A stretch of 64,000 nucleotides of DNA from Fluctibacter corallii (GTDB lineage: Bacteria; Pseudomonadota; Gammaproteobacteria; Enterobacterales; Alteromonadaceae). The stretch lies in NCBI RefSeq assembly GCF_025751585.1, contig NZ_JAOWKX010000005.1, forward strand, positions 199,423 to 263,422, given 5' to 3'. The position numbers were made by a program, and so were the translations under genes. The first letter of the stretch is position 1. The number at the start of each line of letters is the position of its first letter. The notes beneath the pieces are model-generated. The model was not told the origin of the DNA. It was given only the letters and a program-made list of their open reading frames with translations, and searched no databases. Shown here piece after piece: positions 1 through 8,729 of this stretch.

Positions 1-1148
1 ACTTTTAACACTTCTGAATTTTGCTTTTCATTTCTCTTATCCAGATAGATTTTAAGCGACTCTATAATACGGTTACTTATAAGGCTGGTGCTTATAGGCA
101 AACTATGCTGTTCGGTGCTTCGGGATAGTGACGGCGGTAGAATGATTGAAACAGGTAAGGCGGTAGTTTGACCCTCAGCAGTGTGAGAGGATGAGATGTT
201 TATGGATTCTTTTCGAGCTATCATAAAGAGCAAAAAAATGACAATGATAAGCACTAACAGCGAAAAAAAAATACTGAATAGCCGAAAGTGTTTGTTTCTA
301 TTCTGAGCTTTAGTATCTCGCCCATTTTCAGCAGCGTGAAAGGCTGCAGCGATTAGAATGCATGTTATTCCGATTAATGATACTGCTAAACTAGGAAGTT
401 CAGCACTGAATTCGACTGCTGTTAGTGAAATGCTACTACTTAGCGAAATAATAAGCCCCGTAAACAACATTGAAATTTCGAAGCCGTTCAGGTTGTCATA
501 TTTATCTTTAAGAACTGACAGCAGTTTTCCAGCGGCATAAATTACAGCATATAAAATTAAGAAAACTATAAGAAAATAAGCCCAAATAGGGATATCAGAT
601 ATTTGGTTTACAGTTTTTTTCTGGTTAGTTTGTAGAGTAGTGTTAATTTTGGCTAGTTGTGATGATATTGCAGATAAATCTAATTCCGAAGATTGGTTAG
701 TCAGTAATTCATGTTTACGCTTTTTGAGATTTTCTTGCAAATCCATAAGCTGTTCGTGCAAGGCTCTATGATGGGAGAAGTTTTCATCGACCGCTTTATT
801 GGTAGCAATTTCCTGCTCTAGCCAAGTTATTCTGTTACTGAGCTCGTTGAGCGTGATGTTTATCGATAATTTAGCCTCTTGCAACTGCTCTACGCAGCCT
901 TCGCACTGATTAAAGCTCTCAAGTGTTTGCGGAGAAAGAGCCACTAAAATCGGTTCATTTGGCTTTGGCGCGGGCTTTTGGAATGCTCCAAATAACATGA
1001 TTGAGACAGGGATAATCGTCAGTAGTAGTATTAATACCCAGCGAATAATTAGTCTATCTCTGTGCCAAGATGTTTGAAAGTTAATTAATATCATCGTAGC
1101 CGTCAATAGCCCCAAAAGAGCCAATAGAAGCATAAGATATAAATCCAT
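1..1148 (-). CDS. Partial membrane protein with central coiled coil, unknown function
   Basis: An open frame of 382 codons runs off the left edge of the window, so the C-terminus is missing. The start is ATG at 1148, with AAGGAT about ten bases upstream. The product has about six hydrophobic segments (roughly residues 4-24, 34-54, 188-208, 225-245, 252-272 and 288-310). A polar stretch at about 60-180, rich in Leu, Glu, Gln and Asn, is likely coiled coil and carries a CEGC motif near residue 82. The gene lies 13 bases downstream of another membrane-anchored gene (1162-1731), and the two look like one transcription unit. I do not recognise the family. The topology suggests an inner-membrane scaffold or sensor, but that is inference. 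Confidence 0.7.
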   Translation of the reverse strand, partial: MDLYLMLLLALLGLLTATMILINFQTSWHRDRLIIRWVLILLLTIIPVSIMLFGAFQKPAPKPNEPILVALSPQTLESFNQCEGCVEQLQEAKLSINITLNELSNRITWLEQEIATNKAVDENFSHHRALHEQLMDLQENLKKRKHELLTNQSSELDLSAISSQLAKINTTLQTNQKKTVNQISDIPIWAYFLIVFLILYAVIYAAGKLLSVLKDKYDNLNGFEISMLFTGLIISLSSSISLTAVEFSAELPSLAVSLIGITCILIAAAFHAAENGRDTKAQNRNKHFRLFSIFFSLLVLIIVIFLLFMIARKESINISSSHTAEGQTTALPVSIILPPSLSRSTEQHSLPISTSLISNRIIESLKIYLDKRNEKQNSEVLK

Positions 1149-1161
1149 TTGGCCACAATCC

Positions 1162-1731
1162 TTATAAGAAGCCAGAATAGCGCAATAGCACGATAACAGT
1201 CGCTGAAAAAACAAAAAGAACTGCCAGCAATATTGAGTTGTGAAGCGCAGATTGTTGTAACAGCTGTTTTTGTAAGAGCTCGGTTACATCGCCTATGCTC
1301 AAATTTTGGTTAGCGAACCTAACGGTTTCCTTCACCTCTTTTTTATCATAATTTTGTAATGTAGGACGTAATGATACTTTAACGATATAACCATCGCCGA
1401 ATTTATCTTGCAGCTGGTGGGAGAGCATTGTCCGTGCATAATCTTCGAATATTTGTCTAGCATCGCTGGAAATAGCAACATTAACGGCTAACAGCGCTCC
1501 CACCTCTTCGTCATCTATAACGTGTTTAACAAAGGGATCGCCAATAATATCTCTTTGCCAATCTAACGTGTGCGGGGTAAATTTAGTTCTGAATACCTTT
1601 CTGTACGTGTGTTCTAGTTTAGAAACAACCTCCTCGAGTTTTTCATTACGCTCAGCTTTTTCGTGGGGGCTCGAAACACTTTGCGTTTTAGTAATCAAGA
1701 TATTAAACAAATACAGTGAGTTTTGGCTCAT
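1162..1731 (-). CDS. Hypothetical protein with C-terminal membrane anchor
   Basis: A 189-residue protein that I do not recognise. The N-terminal 160 residues are soluble and charged, with a likely helical stretch around residues 20-45. Residues about 166-186 form a single hydrophobic segment, so the protein is probably tail-anchored in the inner membrane with its bulk in the cytoplasm. It is the first gene of a two-gene unit with the large membrane protein at 1-1148. No catalytic motif stands out. Its job is probably tied to that neighbour, for instance as a partner subunit, but nothing in the sequence shows which process. Confidence 0.65.
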   Translation of the reverse strand: MSQNSLYLFNILITKTQSVSSPHEKAERNEKLEEVVSKLEHTYRKVFRTKFTPHTLDWQRDIIGDPFVKHVIDDEEVGALLAVNVAISSDARQIFEDYARTMLSHQLQDKFGDGYIVKVSLRPTLQNYDKKEVKETVRFANQNLSIGDVTELLQKQLLQQSALHNSILLAVLFVFSATVIVLLRYSGFL

Positions 1732-1893
1732 GCTCTGTCACCTCCATGTCTTAATCGTTGTAAAGTCATGTGAACCAATATTTTTAAGTATAGGATAAAA
1801 AGCCTAAAAGCTTAGGTCTGTTAGAGCGACGTTACTTCGTTACATATTTTTTGCCGATGTTTGCTATCAGCTAACTGGTCGTTTTTACCTAAA

Positions 1894-2277
1894 ATGAATA
1901 TGTGGAAATCAAGACCTTTCAGTTTGCACTCACAGGGTTATTTTTCTCTATACTAGCGATTGGGGCGACGCTGTTTGTTAAAGAATCTGCCCCCCGCTTT
2001 GCTAATCCAATTTGAAGATAAATTTGGACCTAGTTGTTCGTGTGTTTTCTCTCAACAATATATTTTTATTGATGAGTTCGGCCAATTAAGATGCCAATAT
2101 GAGAATGTGAGCTTGGAAGAACTTATTTAAAACCTTAAACTTGTAAGAAATCAGGATCGGTTTACTACCGTCGTTATTGCATCTAGAAAAGTGGCAAAAC
2201 ATCAATATGTTGTGTCTGTAACAAAAAAAATTACTAGGCAGTTTGATGACGTTGGTATTATCTGGAGTGACATATAA
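1894..2277 (+). pseudogene. Decayed small membrane protein gene, possibly ExbD/TolR-like
   Basis: The plus strand carries protein-like sequence broken twice. One frame (from about 1902) encodes a hydrophobic segment, ALTGLFFSILAIGATLF, and reaches a stop at 2013. Dropping one C from the six-C run at 1990-1995 joins it to the next frame, which reads to a TAA at 2128-2130. The same frame then continues to a stop at 2275-2277. The rebuilt product is about 125 residues: one N-terminal membrane segment and a soluble tail. The tail pattern VSLEEL followed by TTVVIAS resembles the periplasmic domain of ExbD/TolR proteins, but that match is from memory and weak. The original start is unclear. Confidence 0.45.
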
Positions 2278-2325
2278 CAAATCTCTTCGCGAGAAGCCGT
2301 TTGGAGTTGAATTCACAAAAGGCTT

Positions 2326-2700
2326 TTACTCAGAAACTTTTGCCTTTGATTTAGATATGTATTCAATAAATAATTTACATTTTGTCGGAGGTGTCAATTG
2401 ATGGTGCACTTCTCTGACGATGTAATTTGAGTAAGCATTCTCTACCATAAATATGTCCATTTTGGGTTTAGCATAGATAAGTAAATGTCCTCCGCAACCA
2501 CCGTATCCACCTATATAAATATCGTAACGATATGACTTAGCCTCGTCATCATAAACAATGTTATTTCCATAATCGCTGAAAGTGGATATATCGTGATTAC
2601 TTAATATTTCAATGTGCCCTCTTGTTATATTTAACGTTTTGACATTAGTGCATGACGTCAAAAAAACGACCAAAAAGAATATTAATCCAATTTTTAACAT
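2326..2700 (-). CDS. Small hypothetical lipoprotein
   Basis: A 124-residue protein with a typical lipoprotein signal: a short charged start, a hydrophobic run and the lipobox-like LTSC ending at Cys17. The mature part has a glycine-rich IGGYGGCGGH stretch near residue 65 and two further cysteines (near 70 and 108) that could form a disulphide in the periplasm. No family is recognised. It stands alone between a decayed gene and the response regulator at 2913. A 65-codon open frame (2694-2891) overlaps its start by seven bases but is probably not a gene. Confidence 0.6.
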   Translation of the reverse strand: MLKIGLIFFLVVFLTSCTNVKTLNITRGHIEILSNHDISTFSDYGNNIVYDDEAKSYRYDIYIGGYGGCGGHLLIYAKPKMDIFMVENAYSNYIVREVHHQLTPPTKCKLFIEYISKSKAKVSE

Positions 2701-2912
2701 AAAATTCTCTGTACATTTAATTCTAATAAGACAAGTAGTCGTGAAACCAATGCCTCTTCACATTTATCTAGGAAAGTGCGTAAAGAGATTACAGTGGCTA
2801 TACTACCACGTAATTGTATTATTTTACGCATCATGCTGATATGTAAAATCGACATGATTATATAATTGGTATTTTTTATTGGAAGGAACACACCAGTATT
2901 TTTAATGACTGC

Positions 2913-4571
2913 TTACTGATTAAGCAGTCCATTTTTAGGGGCGGGTTCAACAACAATAAACATATCGCGATGTTGTTCTATTTTATCGCCTAGCTCTTCG
3001 ATACGTTTTTTGTTCCCCGTTGATAGTTCACGTTTGCTTAAGTCATTGAACAATCGTAGTGTTCGGGCTTCTTTATGTTTGGGAATTTTACCCTCTACTA
3101 AGCTTTGCAGCAGGTTTAATCCAAATGCGGGTTCTTCGGGGAATAAAATATAGGCCTGATAAAAGTAATCGATTGATTCGTTTACTTTATGATCGTTGTA
3201 AAGCTCAAGACCTTGTTTATTAAACTTAAGGGCACGAGGACGCTTTTCACCCAGGTTTTCTTCGCTTTTGCTAATTAACATATTGGAGAGGGTTTTCTCG
3301 GTGAAATCTTCTAACGCCAACATTTTGTTTTCAGATTCGCATAAAATTTGTGATGCTTTTAACTCATCTCCCACTGCCAACCATGCTTTAACGGCGTCGG
3401 TCATGGTTGAAACGTCAGCTTTTTTGAAATTATCAATGCCTTCTTGTTTTAGTAGGTTTTCGGCCTTTTCCATATTGCCTTCCAAAATGGCCGCAACAAC
3501 GTTCATGTAACTGCGTTTTAAGTCCAAGCCATCTTCTAATGTGCGTCTACCCGCAGAGCCAATGAGAAAACGGGCGACCTGTAGGCTGTCGGCACGCTCA
3601 TTGGCGGGCTTGTCTTCCGCTTCTTTTAAATAGCATCGAGCGAGTTCTAGTGAATATTCAGCAAATTTTTCTTTTACGCTTCGGCTGGCTTCACGTCGAC
3701 GTTCCAGTAAGCCAACGGCGTCTTCCACTTTATCTTGAATTTGGTATAAATAGGCTTTTAGCTTCGTTGCAGGTACAGACAGCGAGCTTTCTTTAATCTG
3801 CTCCATGTACTCTTCTGCTTTAACGAATTCCTTCTTATCAATGCTAATGCGAGCCAACCATTCGCACGCTTTGTCATTAGTAAGGTGCGTGCCCAGCATA
3901 CCTTTGAGAATTTTTTCGCTAAGCTCAGAACGACCGGCAAGAAATTCACTTTGTATAAGGCCCCATTTAGCCCAAATAATTTTATCTGAGCTTTGCAATA
4001 CGTTTTTGTATAACAGCGTAGCTTCATCAAAGCGCTCAAGCTTGATGAGAAGACGTGCTTTTAGTTTGAGCATATGGTTATATGCTCGCGGCATTTTATT
4101 CGCGAACATTAGCTCTTCTAACTTTTCCAACGCTTCCGCGTACTTTTTTGCATCCATTAATGTATGCACAGATTTAAGATGCAAATTGACTTTGAGGGTA
4201 TTAACGACTGTGCGTTGAAGGTTATTAATCGTGTAGGGTTTGAGCACCAAATCGTCGGGATGAATATCAACAATTTGCCCGATAATCATGGGCATGCGGT
4301 CTGAGGTAATAAATACCAGACTTGTGGTTTCTTTTAGTAAGCCTTCGCGCTTTAAGTCTTGCACAACTTCAACGCCGTTTTTATTTTCACCTAAATGAAA
4401 ATCCATTAGCAAAATGTCATAGTGGCGACGACGCATGCTAGATTTCAGCTCTCGCCCATGACTGAAGCAATCCACCTTATTAAATTCCATTGCTAACAGA
4501 TGATTACGTATGTTGATTTGTGCCATGCCGTTATCTTCTACAACAGCGATGCTGACAATGCGCTTTTCCAC
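2913..4571 (-). CDS. Response regulator with C-terminal TPR-like domain
   Basis: A 552-residue two-part protein. Residues about 5-120 form a receiver domain with the expected acidic pair (Glu12, Asp13), the phosphoacceptor Asp57 in LLMDFHLG, Thr89 and Lys111. The remaining 430 residues are helical repeats of TPR type, including the segment NKQGLELYNDHKVNESIDYF near residue 460. There is no DNA-binding or cyclase domain, so output is probably through protein-protein contacts, as in other receiver-TPR proteins such as VieB of Vibrio (from memory). No kinase gene is adjacent. The closest orphan kinase in this window is at 41208-41900. The gene is divergent from the mmsA operon. Confidence 0.85.
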   Translation of the reverse strand: MEKRIVSIAVVEDNGMAQINIRNHLLAMEFNKVDCFSHGRELKSSMRRRHYDILLMDFHLGENKNGVEVVQDLKREGLLKETTSLVFITSDRMPMIIGQIVDIHPDDLVLKPYTINNLQRTVVNTLKVNLHLKSVHTLMDAKKYAEALEKLEELMFANKMPRAYNHMLKLKARLLIKLERFDEATLLYKNVLQSSDKIIWAKWGLIQSEFLAGRSELSEKILKGMLGTHLTNDKACEWLARISIDKKEFVKAEEYMEQIKESSLSVPATKLKAYLYQIQDKVEDAVGLLERRREASRSVKEKFAEYSLELARCYLKEAEDKPANERADSLQVARFLIGSAGRRTLEDGLDLKRSYMNVVAAILEGNMEKAENLLKQEGIDNFKKADVSTMTDAVKAWLAVGDELKASQILCESENKMLALEDFTEKTLSNMLISKSEENLGEKRPRALKFNKQGLELYNDHKVNESIDYFYQAYILFPEEPAFGLNLLQSLVEGKIPKHKEARTLRLFNDLSKRELSTGNKKRIEELGDKIEQHRDMFIVVEPAPKNGLLNQ

Positions 4572-4730
4572 TCGGTAATTTGAAACCTGTTTCTATTCTT
4601 CTAGTCCAAAGAATAACAGCGAATTTACGTGCTGGATACTCGACTTACGTATCGTTATTTATACAGACGATACAGATTAGGGTTTGAGGTGTACAGAGAA
4701 GTTGTCACTCATCATTGCAGTTAATTGCAC

Positions 4731-4746
4731 TTTACGTTAACGTCAA
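4731..4746. promoter_or_regulatory. Palindromic operator, LiuR-like, upstream of mmsA
   Basis: The sequence TTTACGTTAACGTCAA has a perfect ten-base palindromic core (ACGTTAACGT) and lies 107 bases before the mmsA start. From memory it resembles the sites of LiuR, the MerR-family regulator of branched-chain amino acid catabolism in gammaproteobacteria. I saw no second copy in the window and no liuR gene here. It lies between two divergent genes, but its position favours control of mmsA. Confidence 0.5.
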
Positions 4747-4792
4747 GGTTAAAAGTTTGATAATCTCGACAACAGAAAATTAACAGAAGTGT

Positions 4793-4817
4793 ATTTGCAC
4801 GTAACATAGTTGCAAAT
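4793..4817. promoter_or_regulatory. Inverted repeat near mmsA start
   Basis: ATTTGCA and TGCAAAT face each other across 11 bases, ending 35 bases before the mmsA ATG. The spacing is that of a dimeric regulator site. It is distinct from the ACGTTAACGT palindrome further upstream, so the operon may have two inputs. The regulator is unknown. Confidence 0.35.
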
Positions 4818-4852
4818 GTTTTAAAAAAACATGGCCTCGTAAAGGTAATGAT

Positions 4853-6343
4853 ATGAAACAAGTTCCTCTTCTCATCAACGGTGAATTCACAGCATCCCAG
4901 TCTGAGCAGTTTATCGATGTTACGAACCCCGCTGATAACAGTGTGATTGCCCAAGCACCTTGTGCAACTGATCAAGAAATGGCGCGTGCGATTGCAAGCG
5001 CAAAAGAAGCATTCGAAAGCTGGAAAAATGTGCCAGTACCTGAACGTGCTCGACTGATGATGCGTTATCAGCATTTACTAAAAGAACATCATGATGAACT
5101 CGCTGAAATTTTAAGTCAGGAAACGGGTAAGACGTTTGCAGATGCGAAGGGCGATGTTTGGCGAGGCATCGAAGTGGTTGAACAAGCCGCAAACATTCCC
5201 TCACTGATGATGGGGGAAACGGTGGAAAATGTCGCGCGTGGCATTGATACACAAAGTTACATTCAGCCGCTTGGCGTCTGCGCGGGCATTACACCGTTTA
5301 ATTTTCCAGCGATGATTCCTCTGTGGATGTTCCCAATGGCGATTGCTTGCGGCAACACCTTTGTACTTAAACCTTCGGAGCAAGATCCTCTAACACCAAC
5401 GCGTCTGGCAGAGCTGTTCATTGAAGCGGGTGCGCCAAAAGGGGTGCTAAATATTGTTCATGGAGGAAAAGAACAGGTAGATACTCTGTTACATCATGAA
5501 GATATCAAAGCGGTGTCGTTTGTAGGCTCAGTGCCAGTCGGGCAATACATTTACAAAACGGCCACCGATAACATGAAACGAGCCCAGTGTTTTGCAGGCG
5601 CAAAAAACCATTCAGTGATTATGCCAGATGCCAATAAAGCACAGGTATTAAACAACTTAGTGGGATCTTCAGTCGGGGCGGCAGGGCAACGTTGCATGGC
5701 AATTTCTGTGGCTGTGTTTGTTGGCGAATCAAAAAATTGGATCCCTGAACTGGCAGAAATGATTAAAGAGGTGCAACCTGGCTTATGGAATGATGAAAAA
5801 GCCGGATTCGGCCCGCTGATTAGCCCGCAAGCCAAAGCCCGCGTGCTTGATTTAATTGCTAAAGGTAAAGAGCAGGGGGCGACGTGCTTGGTTGATGGAT
5901 CAGAGTTTACGTTGTCAGGTTACGAAGAAGGAAACTGGGTTGGGCCGACGGTGTTTGCAGATGTCACAACGGATATGGCCATTTATCAGCAAGAAATTTT
6001 TGGTCCGGTGCTGTGTTGTATGTCAGTAGATTCACTCGATGAGGCGCTGGAATTAGTAAACAGCAATCCATACGGAAATGGCACATCTATTTTCACCGCA
6101 AGCGGCGCGGCGGCAAGAAAATACATGCATGAAGTAGAAGTGGGTCAGGTGGGTGTGAATGTACCCATCCCTGTTCCTTTACCTTTCTTTTCATTTACAG
6201 GGTGGAAAAACAGCTTCTACGGCGATCTGCACGCCTATGGCAAACAAGCCGTGCGCTTTTATACCGAAACCAAAACAGTCACGTCTCGATGGTTTGAGGA
6301 CGACATTCCAACAGGCCCAAACATGACCATCACACTGAGATAA
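4853..6343 (+). CDS. mmsA: CoA-acylating methylmalonate-semialdehyde dehydrogenase
   Basis: This 496-residue enzyme oxidises methylmalonate semialdehyde, with CoA and NAD+, to propionyl-CoA and CO2, a late step of valine and thymine breakdown. The sequence shows the aldehyde dehydrogenase fold with TPFNFP (Asn150) and the active-site Cys281 in [11 protein letters not shown]. The C-terminal [20 protein letters not shown] segment is typical of the MmsA subgroup. Length fits the family. AAAGG precedes the ATG by about eight bases. It heads a five-gene catabolic operon that continues with an acyl-CoA dehydrogenase. Two inverted repeats upstream suggest regulated expression. Its product propionyl-CoA would feed the methylcitrate genes at 27.5-34.2 kb. 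Confidence 0.95.
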   Translation: MKQVPLLINGEFTASQSEQFIDVTNPADNSVIAQAPCATDQEMARAIASAKEAFESWKNVPVPERARLMMRYQHLLKEHHDELAEILSQETGKTFADAKGDVWRGIEVVEQAANIPSLMMGETVENVARGIDTQSYIQPLGVCAGITPFNFPAMIPLWMFPMAIACGNTFVLKPSEQDPLTPTRLAELFIEAGAPKGVLNIVHGGKEQVDTLLHHEDIKAVSFVGSVPVGQYIYKTATDNMKRAQCFAGAKNHSVIMPDANKAQVLNNLVGSSVGAAGQRCMAISVAVFVGESKNWIPELAEMIKEVQPGLWNDEKAGFGPLISPQAKARVLDLIAKGKEQGATCLVDGSEFTLSGYEEGNWVGPTVFADVTTDMAIYQQEIFGPVLCCMSVDSLDEALELVNSNPYGNGTSIFTASGAAARKYMHEVEVGQVGVNVPIPVPLPFFSFTGWKNSFYGDLHAYGKQAVRFYTETKTVTSRWFEDDIPTGPNMTITLR

Positions 6344-6419
6344 ATCGTTTACAGGCTATAGCGGCGCTAGATAGTCAATGCGCGTCGCTTCGTCGTATTA
6401 GCTTTTAACAGGATTTCAC

Positions 6420-7577
6420 ATGAATTTTGATTTAACAGAAGATCAGGTTGCCTTTGCCGAGACGGCACGTCAATTTGCTGATCAGGAACTTACGCCGAAT
6501 GCGGCGAAGTGGGACAAAGAACATTACTTTCCTAAAGAAGTGATTCAAAAAGCGGGAGAGCTGGGTTTCTGTGGCTTGTATACACCTGAAGAGCAGGGCG
6601 GACTGGGATTAAGCCGTTTAGATTCGTCTATTATTTTTGAGCAACTTGCAACAGGGTGTACCGCTACAACAGCCATGATGACGATTCACAATATGGCAAC
6701 GTGGATGATTGCGTCTTGGGGAACGGAAACGGCAAAAGAACACTGGTGTCCCGTGTTAGTTACCGGCGAGAAACTTGCGTCATATTGTCTTACTGAACCG
6801 GGTTCAGGATCTGATGCAGCCAGTTTGCGTACCACCGCCAAGCGAGAAGGGGATCATTATGTCATTAATGGTTCTAAAATGTTTATCTCCGGTGCCGGAG
6901 AAACCGATGTTTTAGTGGTGATGGTTCGCACAGGCGGAGAAGGTGCCGCGGGAATTTCTGCCGTGATTGTTCCGGCTGATGCTGAAGGGATTATTTACGG
7001 TAAGGCGGAAGAAAAAATGGGTTGGAATGCGCAACCTACACGTTTGGTGACGTTCGAGAATGTGAAAATCCCCGTCGATAATCTACTTGGCGATGAAGGA
7101 CAAGGCTTCAAGTTTGCCATGATGGGTTTAGATGGTGGCCGCATTAATATTGCGACCTGTTCAATTGGCACAGCGCAGGCTGCGCTAGATACTGCGAAAA
7201 CGTATATGCAAGAGCGCAAGCAGTTTGGTAAACCCATTGCTGCATTCCAAGCGCTTCAATTTAAGATTGCTGACATGGCAACCGAGTTGGTGGCTGCCCG
7301 CCAAATGGTTAGACTCGCTGCCTACAAATTGGATACTCAAGATGCAGAAAAAACGGCCTATTGCGCAATGGCAAAACGCTTTGCTACGGATGTGGGGTTT
7401 AACGTATGTAACGAAGCGCTTCAGTTGCATGGCGGATACGGGTACATTCAAGAATATCCCGTCGAGCGTATGGTGCGTGACGTGCGTGTGCATCAAATTC
7501 TTGAAGGCACAAATGAAATTATGCGCGTCATTATCGGCAGACGCATCTTGGCTGAAAACGCAGGCGACATCCTATAG
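6420..7577 (+). CDS. Acyl-CoA dehydrogenase, probably isobutyryl-CoA dehydrogenase
   Basis: A 385-residue flavoprotein of the acyl-CoA dehydrogenase family. It has the FAD-contacting LTEPGSGSDA segment (about residues 124-133), the ERKQFGKPI signature near 265 and the probable catalytic base Glu362 in LEGTNEI. Its place between mmsA and the 3-hydroxyisobutyryl-CoA hydrolase suggests it converts isobutyryl-CoA to methacrylyl-CoA in valine breakdown. The exact chain specificity cannot be read from sequence alone, so a short branched-chain role is inferred from context. The gap to the next gene is only eight bases, which points to co-transcription. Confidence 0.9.
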   Translation: MNFDLTEDQVAFAETARQFADQELTPNAAKWDKEHYFPKEVIQKAGELGFCGLYTPEEQGGLGLSRLDSSIIFEQLATGCTATTAMMTIHNMATWMIASWGTETAKEHWCPVLVTGEKLASYCLTEPGSGSDAASLRTTAKREGDHYVINGSKMFISGAGETDVLVVMVRTGGEGAAGISAVIVPADAEGIIYGKAEEKMGWNAQPTRLVTFENVKIPVDNLLGDEGQGFKFAMMGLDGGRINIATCSIGTAQAALDTAKTYMQERKQFGKPIAAFQALQFKIADMATELVAARQMVRLAAYKLDTQDAEKTAYCAMAKRFATDVGFNVCNEALQLHGGYGYIQEYPVERMVRDVRVHQILEGTNEIMRVIIGRRILAENAGDIL

Positions 7578-7585
7578 GAGGTGAT

Positions 7586-8710
7586 ATGTCTGACGTTGTA
7601 CTTTTCTCGTTGTTAGAAACGCCTTCTGGAAAATATATCGGAAAGGCAACATTGAATAAACCCAAGGCGCTAAATGCGCTAGGGCAAGATATGATTGACC
7701 TTTTACTTCCTACCCTTCGCGAGTGGGAAAAAGACGACAATATCGTATCTGTGTTTCTTGATAGTGAAGGTGATAAAGCATTTTGTGCAGGGGGCGATAT
7801 CGTTGCTATGTATAAGGCGATGCAGGCTGCACCAGGTGATATGCCATCCTCATTGCAAACCTTCTTTACCGATGAATATACGCTAGATTATCTGATCCAC
7901 ACATTTTCTAAACCTATCGTCGTATGGGGTAATGGTATTGTGATGGGCGGCGGGCTTGGTTTAATGAGTGGCGCGAGCCATCGTATCGTTACCGAAAGTT
8001 CCCGCATAGCCATGCCTGAGATTACGATTGGTTTGTATCCTGATGTGGGGGGCAGTTGGTTCTTAAACAAGATGCCAGCGGGATGTGGTTTATTCTTGGG
8101 ACTAACGGGTGCCAGCATCAATGCAACAGACGCCTTGTTTATTGACCTGGCTGACTTTTACATACCCCATGAGCAAAAAGACGCATTTTTGTCGCGCCTT
8201 ATCGATTTAAAGTGGGGAAGTTCAGATAGCTTGAACCATGAAAAGGTATCTGATTTATGTCGCCATATGCATAGCGATTTTAAAGTCGGTTTGCCTAAAG
8301 GCAATGTAAAAGCTAACGCAACTAACATTGAAGCGGTCACGCAAGGGGATAATGTGACGCAGGTCGTCGAGTCAATTCTTTCGATGGACGTGACTGACGA
8401 TAAATGGCTAGCGAAAGCCCAAAAGGGGCTTGCAGCGGGTTCTCCAATTACGATGCATCTTGTTTTTGAGCAATTAGCCAGAGGTAAGAATAAAACACTG
8501 GCTGAATGCTTCAAGATGGAATTAGGCATGTCATGCCGTTGCGGAGAACTTGGTGAGTTTCAAGAAGGCGTTCGTGCATTACTGATAGACAAAGATGGCG
8601 AACCAAACTGGAAGTACAAAAATGTGCAAGAAGTAGAAACATCTCTTGTTGAGAGCTTCTTTACACCTCGTTGGTCTGATCAAACTCACCCTTTACACCA
8701 TATTCATTAG
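7586..8710 (+). CDS. 3-hydroxyisobutyryl-CoA hydrolase
   Basis: A 374-residue crotonase-fold enzyme. The CAGGDI motif (67-72), the glycine-rich GGGLGLM loop (121-127) and the pair Glu145/Asp153 in MPEITIGLYPDVGG match 3-hydroxyisobutyryl-CoA hydrolases rather than hydratases, as does the length (hydratases are about 260 residues). It releases free 3-hydroxyisobutyrate, the substrate of MmsB encoded next. The ribosome site GGAGGTGAT directly precedes the ATG and is a near-complete Shine-Dalgarno. It sits where an operon of this type often also has a separate enoyl-CoA hydratase gene; none is present here. Confidence 0.88.
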   Translation: MSDVVLFSLLETPSGKYIGKATLNKPKALNALGQDMIDLLLPTLREWEKDDNIVSVFLDSEGDKAFCAGGDIVAMYKAMQAAPGDMPSSLQTFFTDEYTLDYLIHTFSKPIVVWGNGIVMGGGLGLMSGASHRIVTESSRIAMPEITIGLYPDVGGSWFLNKMPAGCGLFLGLTGASINATDALFIDLADFYIPHEQKDAFLSRLIDLKWGSSDSLNHEKVSDLCRHMHSDFKVGLPKGNVKANATNIEAVTQGDNVTQVVESILSMDVTDDKWLAKAQKGLAAGSPITMHLVFEQLARGKNKTLAECFKMELGMSCRCGELGEFQEGVRALLIDKDGEPNWKYKNVQEVETSLVESFFTPRWSDQTHPLHHIH

Positions 8711-8729
8711 CGCAGGACAGGAGCATCTC

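Noticed and set aside
2086..2316. A 76-codon minus-strand frame between the left operon and the lipoprotein gene.
   Set aside because: It is antisense to the better-supported decayed gene on the plus strand, and its product has no protein-like pattern.
2694..2891. A 65-codon minus-strand frame that overlaps the start of the small lipoprotein gene by seven bases.
   Set aside because: It has no recognisable family or clear ribosome site, and it lies where the lipoprotein promoter is expected; translational coupling is possible but unsupported.
3805..4218. A 137-codon plus-strand frame inside the response regulator gene.
   Set aside because: It is a shadow of the well-supported gene on the other strand and encodes no plausible domain.
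7586..8710. The idea that this crotonase-fold gene is the missing enoyl-CoA hydratase.
   Set aside because: Its length (374 residues) and the MPEITIGLYPDVGG segment fit 3-hydroxyisobutyryl-CoA hydrolases; hydratases are about 110 residues shorter.
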